DNA of 64,000 bases from Massilia aurea (GTDB lineage Bacteria > Pseudomonadota > Gammaproteobacteria > Burkholderiales > Burkholderiaceae_D), in NCBI RefSeq assembly GCF_024753205.1, contig NZ_JANUGZ010000005.1, positions 372,001-436,000 of the forward strand, written 5' to 3'. A program made the position numbers and the translations under genes. Positions 27,238 through 35,655 of this stretch are shown here, piece after piece. Each line of letters begins with the position of its first letter. Position 1 is the stretch's first letter. Below the pieces are notes generated by a model. The model was not told where the DNA came from, did no database searches, and saw only the letters and a program-made list of their open reading frames with translations.

Positions 27238-27673
27238 GCGGGCCGCCCACGATCACGGGCATGTAGGTGTCCAGGAACTCAGCAGGCATGCGGCGCGGCC
27301 GGCCGCTCGACAGTTCGATGCAGACCAGGTCCCAGCGACCGCGCAGCACCGTGGCGCCATCGCTGTCGCGCACGAGCTGGAAGCGGCGTTCCATCGACAG
27401 CTTGCCGTCGCCGCCAACGAGCCAGGTGGCCAGGCGCAGGGCTTCGCCAACAAATGTGGGCAGCAGGTAATCGTATTCGCCGCGCCGGATCGCCATCGCC
27501 CGGTCCAGGCGCCGGTAGTCGTCGAGTGACAGGCCAAGACTGTTCGAGTGCGCCCAGCCGGCCTGCTCGCACCAGCGCACGTACACCGCATTATTGGTAT
27601 GGTTCAGGCCATCGATGTCGCCGGCCTGTGGCGTCACCGCCAGGATGAACGGTTGCGGGTAATCCCAGTCCAA
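27212..27673 (-). CDS. Acyl-CoA thioesterase (4HBT hotdog fold)
   Basis: 153 residues with hotdog-fold features: QAGDIDGLNHTNNAVYVRWCEQAGW contains the Asp-x-x-x-x-x-N segment of 4-hydroxybenzoyl-CoA/YbgC-type thioesterases. It likely hydrolyses acyl-CoA thioesters. The TTG at 27673 is chosen because GGAG lies 7-9 nt upstream; a further TTG at 27706 would add 11 residues but lacks a ribosome-binding site. The end overlaps the convergent arsC by 26 nt. Confidence 0.82.
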   Translation of the reverse strand: MDWDYPQPFILAVTPQAGDIDGLNHTNNAVYVRWCEQAGWAHSNSLGLSLDDYRRLDRAMAIRRGEYDYLLPTFVGEALRLATWLVGGDGKLSMERRFQLVRDSDGATVLRGRWDLVCIELSSGRPRRMPAEFLDTYMPVIVGGPPTVSRARV

Positions 27674-27771
27674 TGTGTTGTCTCCGTGAGCGGCAAGGGG
27701 CCGCAAGTCCGGCCATTTTACGGCAGGGCAGGATGGCGGTGGATGGCGAGCGCGCGCGGCTTGTCAGCGGC

Positions 27772-28530
27772 TCAGTCGCGCTTGAACTGCACCCGGGTCG
27801 GGCACTCGATCGTCCCGGCGAAGCCCCCGCCGCCGGCCGTGTCGAACGAGGTTGCGCCGCCTACCTGGGCGCCGAACGGGCTCGGCCTGATGCCACCACC
27901 GGTGCGGCACCAGGTGCGCCCGCCCAGGCGGAAGCGGTACACGACGACGCCGTCCGGCGCCGTATAACTTTCCGATACCAACGTGCGCGAGGTGTCCACA
28001 CGGGCATTGCTGACAGCCTCCGCGAAGCGCTGCCACTTGTTGTCGCCTGGGTCGAGCGGCGCCAGCTTCCCTTTGCGCAGCTCGTGATCGACCGCGCCTG
28101 CCGTGCGTTTGCCGCGGCTGGCCAGGCTGTCGTCGCCTGTGACGGCGGTGTCTTGTGCTGAGCCGGGCGGGGTCGGGAACGGTTCTGCGGCGGGTTCGCT
28201 CGTGGCCGCAGGCGGCGCGCTGTCTGCAGGTGCTGGCGTGATGGGCTGTGGCGCTACTGGCGGCGCCGGTGGGGCAGCGCGCGCAGGAAATGCTTGCGCT
28301 GCGCGCGGTCGTGATGACGATGCGGCGGCGGGGGCAGTGGAAGAAAGTGAAGGCGCCGGCGCCAGCACTGCCACCACGATGAATTCACGGGGCGCCGACA
28401 CAACCGCCGGCAGCACCCGCACGCCCGTCGCCTGCAACCACCACCAGCCCAGCAGCAGGTGCAGGCCAACGGTGACCACAAGCGGCCAGCCGGGCGTGCG
28501 GCGCGGCGTCAGGACCCCTTCACCCAGCAT
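27772..28530 (-). CDS. TonB-like membrane-anchored protein with unusual C-terminus
   Basis: 252 residues. A single N-terminal helix (PLVVTVGLHLLLGWWWL) carries a His in the position seen in TonB-type anchors, and is followed by a long Pro/Ala-rich periplasmic spacer (about residues 55-125). The C-terminal about 100 residues (YTAPDGVVVYRFRLGGRTWC) are not a recognisable TonB_C domain. It begins 8 nt after the M1 peptidase stop on the same strand, so the two may be co-transcribed. Function unknown; a TonB-derived envelope protein is the best guess. Confidence 0.65.
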   Translation of the reverse strand: MLGEGVLTPRRTPGWPLVVTVGLHLLLGWWWLQATGVRVLPAVVSAPREFIVVAVLAPAPSLSSTAPAAASSSRPRAAQAFPARAAPPAPPVAPQPITPAPADSAPPAATSEPAAEPFPTPPGSAQDTAVTGDDSLASRGKRTAGAVDHELRKGKLAPLDPGDNKWQRFAEAVSNARVDTSRTLVSESYTAPDGVVVYRFRLGGRTWCRTGGGIRPSPFGAQVGGATSFDTAGGGGFAGTIECPTRVQFKRD

Positions 28531-28537
28531 ATGGCGA

Positions 28538-31192
28538 TCAGCCTTTTGGTGCGCTCAGCTTTGCCTTGATCGCCACGCAGCGCTGATCGTCCTGCAGCGT
28601 GTCGAGCAACGTGCGGCGCGTGAACGCCGACAGGTCCGTCATCGTGGCTGCTGCGCGGCTCAGGCGCGCCACGCTTTGCGGCGTGCAGGTGGCAGGGATC
28701 ATCGTGCCCGCATATGCGCGCATGAAGACCGGACCACCCGTCTTGTCCACCTGCGGCAAGCGCGCCAGGCGCGCATCGGCATCGCGCTCGTTGAGCGCGC
28801 CCTGTTCGGCCGGGAAGATGCTGCCCATCGCGGTGCGGATACGCGAGAACGGCAACGCCGTTTTCTGGTCTTCGATCTGCTTGACCCAGTCCGCCTTGAC
28901 TGCGGCGTCGGGGCGGACGACCGTGGCCGCCACGGCCGCGATCTGGCCGGCGTCCGACTTGTCACGTGCGGACTCCTGCGCGATCAGGTCGAACGCGCCA
29001 GGATAGTTGTAGCGGTTCAGGCGCGCGATGATCGACCAGCGCTGCGGCTGGCCCACGGGCACGCCGCCCGCATCGACCTGGCCGCCCAGGATACCGGCCA
29101 GGCGTGTCAGCGCATCCGGGCTGCTGGCAACGCTCACGTACTGGTTGAACCAGCGGCGCTGGAAGTCGGCATTGCCCTTGTTGGCCAGCACGCCGTCCCA
29201 TGCCATCTTTTCCAGTGCCAGCGTGGTCTGGCGCGTGTAGGCGTTATCCAGGTTCATCGCATCGAGGTAGGCCTTCGACTCGCTGACCTTGCCCAGCACA
29301 TCGCCCAGCAGCGTGTAATCCTTCTCGAGCGGCGCATTGTTCAGCGCCACGGTGAGGAAGTCGTTCAGTGGCATCTCGGCGTCGCGCACGCCATCCCACA
29401 GGCTCTGCCACAGCATCGCGCGCAGCAGCGGATCGTCGACCTTGGCCAGGCTGGTGCGCGCGGTGGCGAACGAGCGCTTGTCGAGCTTGACCTTGGCGTA
29501 GCCCCAGTCCTGGTAGTTCGGGTAGACCAGATCCGGGCAGGCCGTGCCGTTCATGTCCGGCACCGCGGTCCTGGCGCCCGTGTAGGTGACGGGGACGTTC
29601 TTCACGAGCGTCAGCTTGCCGCCGTCGATCTTGAAGGCGCCGATCTGCACGCGCTGTTCGCGCAGCGTCGGCAGGTCCTTCGATGGCGCGGTCTGCGTCA
29701 GCGTGAAGTTGCGGATCTTGCCGCCGCTGCAGCTGTAGTTCGCGGCGATGGTGTTCACGCCGGCGTTGTACAGCCACTGTTTGGTCCAGCCGGACAGGTC
29801 GCGGCCTGCTGCTTCACCGAGGCTGCCGATGAAATCGTCGAGCGTCGCGTTCTTCCACGAGTACTTGACCAGGTAATTGTGCACGCCCTTGCGGAACACG
29901 TCTTCGCCCAGCAGGTGGCGCAGCTGCTTGAGCGTCGAGCCGCCTTTGGAATAGGTGATCGCATCGATGTTGTCGAAGGCATTGCTCGACGACGGCACCG
30001 GCACTTCGATCGGGTGCGTGCTGGCAGTCTGGTCCTGGATGTAGGCGCGCTGCTTGCCGCTCTGGTAGAACTTCTGCCACGAATCCTTGAACTCGGTCGA
30101 TTCGACCGTCGCCAGCACGCCCATGAAGGACGCGAAGCTTTCGTTCAGCCACAGGCCGTTCCACCACTTCATGGTCACCAGGTTGCCGAACCACTGGTGC
30201 GCCATCTCGTGCATGATCACTTCGGTCAGCGACTGCTTCTGCTCGGCCGTCATATTGCCCACGCCGTAGCGCGCTTCGGCAAACGTGATCGCGCCGGCGT
30301 TTTCCATCGCACCGTACAGGAAGTCCGGCACGATCAGCTGGTCGTATTTCTCAAACGGATACGGGACGCCGAAGTATTCTTCGAAGAAGCCGAGGCCGGC
30401 CTTGGTCTGGCGGAACCAGTCTGCCGGGACCACCAGCTTGGCCAGCGACTGGCGCGCGAACAGGCGCATCGGGTACTTGCCGCTGTTGTCTTCCCAGACC
30501 TGGTACGGGCCGGCGTGCAGCGAGAAGTTGTACGGGCTGAGTCGCTTGGTGGTCTTGAAGGTCCAGTGGCGGTTCGCGCCACGCTCGTCGATCTTGGTCT
30601 CGCGCGTGGTCGTGACCACGTGCCAGTCGCGCGGCGCGGTGACCGACACCGTGTAGCTGGCCTTCAGGTCGGGCTGGTCGAATACGGCGAACATCTGCTG
30701 GGCCGCGACCGGCTCAAAGTGCGAATAGGTATAGATGCGGCCATCGGCGGGATCGACCATGCGGTGCAGGCCTTCGCCATTGGTGCTGTGCAGACGCTCG
30801 TAATCGATGACGACCGTGTTGCGGCCCTTGGCCAGGCTGGCCGCGTCGAGCGTGACGAACCATTTGTTGTAGCGCGTGGCGACCGGCTTGCCGTTGACGC
30901 TGACCGATTTGACAGTGGCGTCCTTCAGGTCAAGCGTGACCGGCGCGTCGGCATCCTTCAGGTCGAAGGTGACGGTCGTGGTGCCGGCAAAGGTTTCCTT
31001 ACCGGTCAGCGTGAAGTCCAGCACATAGTCCACGTTCGATACGCGTGCGGAGCGGGCAAAGGCGTCGACCTGCGACAGGAACGGTGTCTCGGCGCGCGCG
31101 CCCTGGGCCGCCGGCGCAGCGTGGACGGCGCCGCCCAAGGCGATGGCGGAAGCGATGGCAAGCGCCATGGCGCGGTGTGCTGGAACGTTCAC
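28538..31192 (-). CDS. M1 family metallo-aminopeptidase
   Basis: An 884-residue exported zinc aminopeptidase. A signal peptide (AMALAIASAIALGGAVHA, cleavage about residue 26) is followed by the N-terminal beta-domain, the substrate-binding GAMENAG motif and the zinc site HEMAH (His328, His332) with the third ligand Glu351 in NESFAS. A C-terminal helical ERAP1-like domain completes it. It removes N-terminal residues from peptides in the periplasm. The GTG start at 31192 was chosen for its AGAGGA site; an ATG at 31168 would cut the signal n-region. Confidence 0.93.
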   Translation of the reverse strand: MNVPAHRAMALAIASAIALGGAVHAAPAAQGARAETPFLSQVDAFARSARVSNVDYVLDFTLTGKETFAGTTTVTFDLKDADAPVTLDLKDATVKSVSVNGKPVATRYNKWFVTLDAASLAKGRNTVVIDYERLHSTNGEGLHRMVDPADGRIYTYSHFEPVAAQQMFAVFDQPDLKASYTVSVTAPRDWHVVTTTRETKIDERGANRHWTFKTTKRLSPYNFSLHAGPYQVWEDNSGKYPMRLFARQSLAKLVVPADWFRQTKAGLGFFEEYFGVPYPFEKYDQLIVPDFLYGAMENAGAITFAEARYGVGNMTAEQKQSLTEVIMHEMAHQWFGNLVTMKWWNGLWLNESFASFMGVLATVESTEFKDSWQKFYQSGKQRAYIQDQTASTHPIEVPVPSSSNAFDNIDAITYSKGGSTLKQLRHLLGEDVFRKGVHNYLVKYSWKNATLDDFIGSLGEAAGRDLSGWTKQWLYNAGVNTIAANYSCSGGKIRNFTLTQTAPSKDLPTLREQRVQIGAFKIDGGKLTLVKNVPVTYTGARTAVPDMNGTACPDLVYPNYQDWGYAKVKLDKRSFATARTSLAKVDDPLLRAMLWQSLWDGVRDAEMPLNDFLTVALNNAPLEKDYTLLGDVLGKVSESKAYLDAMNLDNAYTRQTTLALEKMAWDGVLANKGNADFQRRWFNQYVSVASSPDALTRLAGILGGQVDAGGVPVGQPQRWSIIARLNRYNYPGAFDLIAQESARDKSDAGQIAAVAATVVRPDAAVKADWVKQIEDQKTALPFSRIRTAMGSIFPAEQGALNERDADARLARLPQVDKTGGPVFMRAYAGTMIPATCTPQSVARLSRAAATMTDLSAFTRRTLLDTLQDDQRCVAIKAKLSAPKG

Positions 31193-31318
31193 TGAAAATC
31201 CTCTCTCGGTAGGCGCATCGACACGTGCGCGCAGTAACAATCTAACAATCGCGCAAGAATATCACTAACGTTCGTGGCTGGACACCCATCACGATGATCC
31301 TTTTTCACGCATGCATAT

Positions 31319-31347
31319 GGCATACATATGCTTCATTCAAGCGTCAA
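31319..31347 (-). promoter_or_regulatory. Candidate promoter of the M1 aminopeptidase
   Basis: On the minus strand TTGACG (31342-31347), a 17-bp spacer and TATGCC (31319-31324) form a sigma70-like promoter about 130 bp upstream of the start. It lies only 4 bp inside the flank of the neighbouring insertion sequence, so the insertion left it intact. Confidence 0.45.
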
Positions 31348-31351
31348 TACG

Positions 31352-31359
31352 AAAAAAAA
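31352..31359. repeat. Left 8-bp target-site duplication (A8)
   Basis: Eight A residues directly abut the left inverted repeat of the IS1595-family element; eight A residues abut the right end as well (32429-32436). Confidence 0.8.
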
Positions 31360-32428
31360 GGCTCAGTCAACCTTATCTGTTGATGACGCCGACTGCGATG
31401 CAGAACAACTGTTCTGCGGAACTGACCCGCCCACTATCCAGGGCCCAGCGCCACCCCAGGTAATTGGGCAGGTAGCGCGATGCCACCCCGCGAAAGCCTC
31501 GTAGCCAGTCCTTGAAACGCCCGTGATACGCGTTCACGTTCTGTACGTGGATGGCGCGGCTGCCCATATGCCTGACGCGCACGCCGGCGCGCAGATTGAC
31601 GGTCTCGTGCGCAATCCTGTGCTTGCGTGCAAAGGCCCGGTACGCGGCGTGGCTGTCGCTGACCAGGAGCGCCTGCGGATCAAGCCTGGGCAGCAAATCG
31701 CGTTCGAGTTGGGTGGCTGTCAGTGCGCCACGGCCAGTCACGGCATCGATGGTGCGGCCATTCCGGTCGCGCGCCACCAGAATGCAATCGAGATGGCGGG
31801 AAATACCAGGCTTGGGCGCGGGGCCACCCCGTCGGCGTGGCGGGCGGTCGAGTGTGCGTGATCCTTTTTGCGATTCGAGGAGGAATGTTTCATCGGCCTC
31901 CACGATGCCGTTGAGCGATGCAGGCCGGTCGAGCTTGACCCAATCGAGAAAGCGGTGGCGCCACCTGAATGCCGTGTTGCGGTGCACGCCGACCTGGTCT
32001 GCGCCCTTGCGTACGGACAGTGAATGGAGCAGCACCTGCGAGTACGCGAGCCATTTGGCCTTGTGCCTGAGTCGCGCCAGCGGCGTGCCGCTCAGGTCGT
32101 TGAACGTGCGGCCACAGGCGCAGCAGCGAAAGCGCTGCAGGTCGCTGGCGAATCCGTGCCGATTGCAGCGTTCGTTGCCACAACTGGGGCAGCAGCGCGC
32201 AGGCGCTCTGGCTTGCGCGATCAGTGCGACTACCTGGTCGAGGCCAGCTGCGGGATGCAGGGCGTCGAGCACTTGCCGGCGCTGTGGCTGATTCAGCGCT
32301 GGCAACCTGGCAAACCAGTTCTTGAAACGGGGCGCTTTCATGATCGACTCCTGACGCTGGGGACAGGCGTTGGACCATGGGACCGCTGATCAGTTCATCG
32401 CTCGGCTCTATTTAACGTTGACTGCGCC
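31360..32428. mobile_element. IS1595-family insertion sequence
   Basis: A 1069-bp element with terminal inverted repeats beginning GGCTCAGTCAACCTTA (left) and GGCGCAGTCAACGTTA (right, reverse complement), 14 of 16 positions identical. One transposase gene on the minus strand fills it. The flanks are an 8-bp direct repeat (poly-A), the duplication length of the IS1595 family. Intact ends, transposase and duplication indicate a recent and possibly active insertion. Confidence 0.9.
31373..32341 (-). CDS. IS1595-family transposase
   Basis: 322 residues. An N-terminal zinc ribbon (CPSCGNERCNRHG then FRCCACGRTFNDLSGTPL) and a HTH-like segment (KGADQVGVHRNTAFRWRHRF) precede the DDE-type catalytic domain: first Asp in GIVEADETFL, second in LLVSDSHAAY, and the NVNAYHGRFKDWLRGF segment that follows the third position, ending with GVASRYLPNYLGWRWA. 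The stop codon lies inside the left inverted repeat. The gene appears intact. Confidence 0.93.
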   Translation of the reverse strand: MKAPRFKNWFARLPALNQPQRRQVLDALHPAAGLDQVVALIAQARAPARCCPSCGNERCNRHGFASDLQRFRCCACGRTFNDLSGTPLARLRHKAKWLAYSQVLLHSLSVRKGADQVGVHRNTAFRWRHRFLDWVKLDRPASLNGIVEADETFLLESQKGSRTLDRPPRRRGGPAPKPGISRHLDCILVARDRNGRTIDAVTGRGALTATQLERDLLPRLDPQALLVSDSHAAYRAFARKHRIAHETVNLRAGVRVRHMGSRAIHVQNVNAYHGRFKDWLRGFRGVASRYLPNYLGWRWALDSGRVSSAEQLFCIAVGVINR

Positions 32429-32436
32429 AAAAAAAA
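32429..32436. repeat. Right 8-bp target-site duplication (A8)
   Basis: Eight A residues flank the right inverted repeat; on the minus strand they still serve as the U-tract of the terminator for the flavin oxidoreductase gene. Confidence 0.8.
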
Positions 32437-32456
32437 CAGGACCCGCAGGTCCTGTT
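32429..32456 (-). terminator. Rho-independent terminator of the flavin oxidoreductase gene
   Basis: Stem CAGGACC/GGTCCTG (32437-32443 and 32448-32454), extended by AA/TT pairs, with a 4-nt loop, followed on the minus strand by T8. The IS1595-family element inserted exactly after this T-tract, and the duplication preserved it. Confidence 0.88.
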
Positions 32457-32513
32457 CGAAGAAGCGCCGCCCCTCGCCGGCGACAGCGGGCGAGGGCGCG
32501 GAGAAAGGGATGC

Positions 32514-33575
32514 TTACACCGTGGCCGGCAGCGCCGGATAATCGGTGTAGCCGGTCGCGCCCGGATGGTAGAACGTGTCCGGGTTCGGCTTGTTGAGCGG
32601 TGCGTTCAGTTGCAGGCGTTCCACCAGGTCCGGGTTGGCGATGTACAGCTGGCCCCACGAGACGGCATCGGCCGTGCCGCTGGCGATCAGTTCTTCGGCC
32701 TTTTCCTTGCTCAGCTGCTGGTTCGCGATCCACACGCCGCCAAATTCCTTCTTGATCATCGGGCCCAGTTCATCCTGACTCTCGCCTTCGCGGGTGAAGA
32801 TGAACGCGATCTTGCGGCGGCCCAGTTCACGCGCGACGTAGCCGAAAGTCTCGGCCGGCGTCGAGTCGCCCATGTCGTGCGAGTCGCGTGCCGGCGCCAG
32901 GTGCATGCCGACACGGTCGGCGCCCCAGACGTCGATGCAGGCATCGGTCACTTCCAGCAGAAGGCGTGCGCGGTTCTCGATCGAGCCGCCGTACGCGTCG
33001 GTGCGCTGGTTGGTCGAGTCTTGCAGGAACTGGTCGAGCAAGTAGCCATTGGCGCCGTGGATTTCGACGCCGTCGAAGCCGGCCAGCTTGGCATTCTCGG
33101 CGCCCTTGCGGTAGGCCGACACGATGCCCGGGATTTCTTCGAGGTCCAGCGCGCGCGGGGTGACATATTCACGCTTCGGGCGGAGCAGGCTCACGTGGCC
33201 GTCCGGCTTGATGGCCGATGGGGCCACCGGCAGCTGGCCGTCCAGGAACGACGGGTCGGAGATGCGGCCGACGTGCCACAGCTGCAAAAAGATGCGGCCG
33301 CCGGCGGCGTGCACGGCGTCGGTCACGAGCTTCCAGCCTTCGACCTGCTCGTCGGACCAGATGCCCGGCGTATCGGCGTAGCCCACGCCCATCGGGGTGA
33401 CCGAGGTGGCTTCGGACAGGATCAGGCCTGCCGACGCGCGCTGCACATAGTATTCGGCCATCAGGGCATTGGGGACACGGCCGGCATCGGCGCGCGAGCG
33501 GGTCAGCGGGGCCATCACAATGCGGTTTGGCCACTCGAGGGCGCCGACCTTGATCGGATCAAACATGGTAGTCAT
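32514..33575 (-). CDS. nemA: Old Yellow Enzyme family ene-reductase
   Basis: A 353-residue FMN-dependent oxidoreductase. NRIVMAPLTRSRAD at the N-terminus, QLWHVGRIS, the substrate-binding His/Asn pair in GVEIHGANGYLLDQFL, and NQRTDAYGGSIENR are all OYE/NemA hallmarks. NAD(P)H-dependent reduction of electrophilic alkenes, nitrate esters or N-ethylmaleimide is the family activity. The ATG at 33575 has AGGA at good spacing. It lies directly downstream of, and is probably co-transcribed with, the ArsR regulator gene (9 nt apart), and has its own terminator. The symbol rests on similarity, not on a checked orthology. Confidence 0.9.
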   Translation of the reverse strand: MTTMFDPIKVGALEWPNRIVMAPLTRSRADAGRVPNALMAEYYVQRASAGLILSEATSVTPMGVGYADTPGIWSDEQVEGWKLVTDAVHAAGGRIFLQLWHVGRISDPSFLDGQLPVAPSAIKPDGHVSLLRPKREYVTPRALDLEEIPGIVSAYRKGAENAKLAGFDGVEIHGANGYLLDQFLQDSTNQRTDAYGGSIENRARLLLEVTDACIDVWGADRVGMHLAPARDSHDMGDSTPAETFGYVARELGRRKIAFIFTREGESQDELGPMIKKEFGGVWIANQQLSKEKAEELIASGTADAVSWGQLYIANPDLVERLQLNAPLNKPNPDTFYHPGATGYTDYPALPATV

Positions 33576-33584
33576 CTTGTTTTC

Positions 33585-33881
33585 CTAGATTGCGTCGTTC
33601 AATTGGGCGAGGAAGGCCGCGATGGCTTCCTCGTTGCGATGATAAAAAACCCACTGGCCGACGCGGCGTGTGCCCACCAGGCCCGTGCGCTGCAGCGTGG
33701 TCAGGTGCGCCGACACCGTCGATTGCGACAGGCCGGTGCGCTGATCGATCAGCTTGCAGCACACGCCCATCTCGAGCGGATGTTCCTGCTCGCTGAAGTG
33801 CAGCTGCGGATCCTTCAGCCACTGCAGGATCTGGCGCCGCACCGGGTTGGCCAGGGCTTTGTGGATCGCGTCGATGTCCAT
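33585..33881 (-). CDS. ArsR/SmtB family repressor
   Basis: 98 residues with an N-terminal ALANPVRRQILQWL helix and a winged HTH (GLSQSTVSAHLTTLQRTGLV). A vicinal Cys pair (GVCCKLIDQ) just before the recognition helix could sense thiol-reactive electrophiles or metals. First gene of an operon with the OYE reductase; an inverted repeat 35 bp upstream is a likely operator. The ATG at 33881 has AAGGA upstream. Confidence 0.9.
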   Translation of the reverse strand: MDIDAIHKALANPVRRQILQWLKDPQLHFSEQEHPLEMGVCCKLIDQRTGLSQSTVSAHLTTLQRTGLVGTRRVGQWVFYHRNEEAIAAFLAQLNDAI

Positions 33882-33900
33882 CGGTTGGTTCCTTATATCG

Positions 33901-33937
33901 GGATCTTTCGATCCGAATATCGTCATCTTACGATATT
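33901..33937. promoter_or_regulatory. Inverted repeats upstream of the ArsR gene (probable operator)
   Basis: Two dyads in tandem: GGATC-TTTC-GATCC (33901-33914) and AATATCG-N8-CGATATT (33916-33937). Spacing of the second, with 7-bp perfect arms, fits an ArsR dimer site, located 20-55 bp before the regulator's start codon. Confidence 0.6.
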
Positions 33938-33942
33938 CAAAA

Positions 33943-34094
33943 AAAGTCTGCTGGCGGGGGTCCGATTTTCGCCGCAGGGTGCCGCCTACGCCATCTGGAC
34001 CGGCGCGCTGCGCCTGTTGCCGAACGCGCTGATCATCAGCGGCATCGTGAAGCTCAGCCCTGCTCGCGTCCGAACAGGGGGTTTGTGCGGGTGA
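33943..34094 (+). pseudogene. Remnant of an SMR-family (SugE/EmrE-type) efflux gene
   Basis: In one frame the conserved helix-3 motif GAAYAIWTG is followed almost directly by LLPNALIISGIVKLS, which matches the end of helix 4 of SMR transporters; the glycine-rich piece between them is missing. Sequence before GAAYAIWTG is not recognisable and no start codon is apparent. This looks like a decayed SugE-type gene with an internal deletion and a lost 5' end. The last residues overlap the stop of the convergent desuccinylase gene. Confidence 0.5.
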
Positions 34095-35028
34095 GGTAAT
34101 ACCACTCGGTATTGGCGGCGGCGCTGGCGGCCGGGAACAGGATGCGGCCACCGAATTCGGCGGTGACTGGCGTGCCGTCGGCGCGCGTGCCGATAAGTTC
34201 ACCTTCGGCCACCGGATCGAAGCTTTTCCACGCACGCGAGAACGCGTCATCCGCGTGCAGCTTGTCGTGCACGACCACCATCGACAGCGCTTCCATGGCG
34301 TCAAAATCAACGGGCACGGGGTCGGGCGCGGCGATCAAGCCCAGGTGCGCCAGCGTATTCATGATCGCGCGGTAGGCCACATCGGGCGCGGCCGGATCGT
34401 CGTGCTGGCCGGCTTCGAGCGTCAGCGCGTAGCCGCCCGTGCTGCGCATGTATTCAGTGGTGCCCACGCCGTAGCGCAAGACGGTTTCCAGTTCGTCGGC
34501 ACTGCGGCTGCGGCGCTGCACGCCGTCGCCATAGGTCGCCAGCCAGCCATCGACGAAGCGGCGCACGCCCAGACGGCGCGCCCACGCGCGTTCTTTTTCG
34601 GCGTGGCGGAACGGCTGCAGCGTGCCGTCATTGTCGAGCGGACCGACCATCACGAACGGCTCGCCCGTGGCGGCAAACGAGTGGATATCGAGCAGCACGT
34701 CGTGCTGGCCGAGCAGCGGGCACAGCCAGTTCGCGATTTGGTCTTCGAAATCCTGCGGGTTCGCCTTCGGGAACAGGTCGCGGTTCAGGTTGCGGTCGCC
34801 ATTGCGCGTGACCTGCTGGTACGCCAGCGGATTGACGATCGGGACGAACGTCACGCTGCCGGCGGCGATGTGCAGCGCGCCGCTGTCGATCTCGTCCATC
34901 ACGCGCCGGATGGCTTTGGTGCCGCACACCTCGTTGCCGTGGGTCGCGCCCATGATGATGACGCGCGGGCCCGGCTGCAGGCCGGTGTAGTTGATGGATT
35001 TGAACTGGAACTGGCGGGGCGAAGTCAT
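34054..35028 (-). CDS. Succinylglutamate desuccinylase/aspartoacylase family protein
   Basis: A 324-residue zinc carboxypeptidase-fold enzyme. Zinc ligands are His30 and Glu33 in GATHGNE and His116 in LLDIHSF; NRDLFP and RNGDRNLN are typical of the aspartoacylase branch. A C-terminal beta-barrel region follows. Such proteins deacylate N-acyl amino acids; the substrate here is not known, and no arginine-catabolism (ast) neighbours are visible. Confidence 0.88.
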   Translation of the reverse strand: MTSPRQFQFKSINYTGLQPGPRVIIMGATHGNEVCGTKAIRRVMDEIDSGALHIAAGSVTFVPIVNPLAYQQVTRNGDRNLNRDLFPKANPQDFEDQIANWLCPLLGQHDVLLDIHSFAATGEPFVMVGPLDNDGTLQPFRHAEKERAWARRLGVRRFVDGWLATYGDGVQRRSRSADELETVLRYGVGTTEYMRSTGGYALTLEAGQHDDPAAPDVAYRAIMNTLAHLGLIAAPDPVPVDFDAMEALSMVVVHDKLHADDAFSRAWKSFDPVAEGELIGTRADGTPVTAEFGGRILFPAASAAANTEWYYLTRTNPLFGREQG

Positions 35029-35103
35029 GGGCAGTGTGATTGAAGAGAAAATGGGTGGCGGTATTTTATCGGTAAATGCCAGCGTTGACGCATGCTGGCT
35101 GCA

Positions 35104-35574
35104 CTAGCCGCGCGCCTCGATCACGCCAAACCCCGCCGGCGCATCGCCCAGATACGCCAGCACCGCATGCGCCTGGATATTCGCATCGAACTGCGCATTG
35201 GCCGCGATCGTCGCGCGCAGGCCCGGCACGATGTCGGGCGTATGCGGCTGACGGTACGCCCTGATCAGCAGCGCCACCAGATCGGCCGGCGCGTCGGCGC
35301 GGCGCAGGCGCGCTTCGATGATGGCCAGGAGCGCGCGCTGCATGCGGGGCGTGGGATTGCGGATCTCGCCGAACACATAGGGCGTGTTGGCGATGGCCGC
35401 GCAGATGATGGTTTCCATACGCTCGGCCTTGAGGTCGGACGGGATGTCGAAGTAAGCCTTGTTCCAGCGGGTGTACGGGGAAGCGTGACCGCGCGGGAAG
35501 CGGTCGGCGTTTTCCAGCCCCAGCGCGTAGCTGGCGCGGGCGAGCAGGTCGCCCAGGGTGTCTAGCAGTGCCAT
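35104..35574 (-). CDS. Conserved hypothetical protein
   Basis: 156 residues, no recognised family. Sequence shows a helical N-terminus (LLDTLGDLLARASYALGLENADRF), a central RMETIICAAIANTPYVFGEIRNPTPRMQRALLA region and no signal peptide, membrane helix or cysteines-rich motif. ATG at 35574. It lies between the desuccinylase-like gene and a pirin gene with about 75 bp on each side, so probably its own unit. Confidence 0.6.
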   Translation of the reverse strand: MALLDTLGDLLARASYALGLENADRFPRGHASPYTRWNKAYFDIPSDLKAERMETIICAAIANTPYVFGEIRNPTPRMQRALLAIIEARLRRADAPADLVALLIRAYRQPHTPDIVPGLRATIAANAQFDANIQAHAVLAYLGDAPAGFGVIEARG

Positions 35575-35655
35575 GGCAGGCTGTGTTGCGCTTGTGTCAT
35601 CCCGAGAGTGTAGCGCATGCCTGCCAGGTACGCAGGGTGGCCGCTGACGAAGCGC

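Noticed and set aside
28103..31195. Long open frame (about 1030 codons) antisense to the M1 aminopeptidase
   Set aside because: The minus strand encodes a complete, motif-bearing enzyme; the plus-strand frame has no recognisable motifs and is explained by the GC-rich codon pattern.
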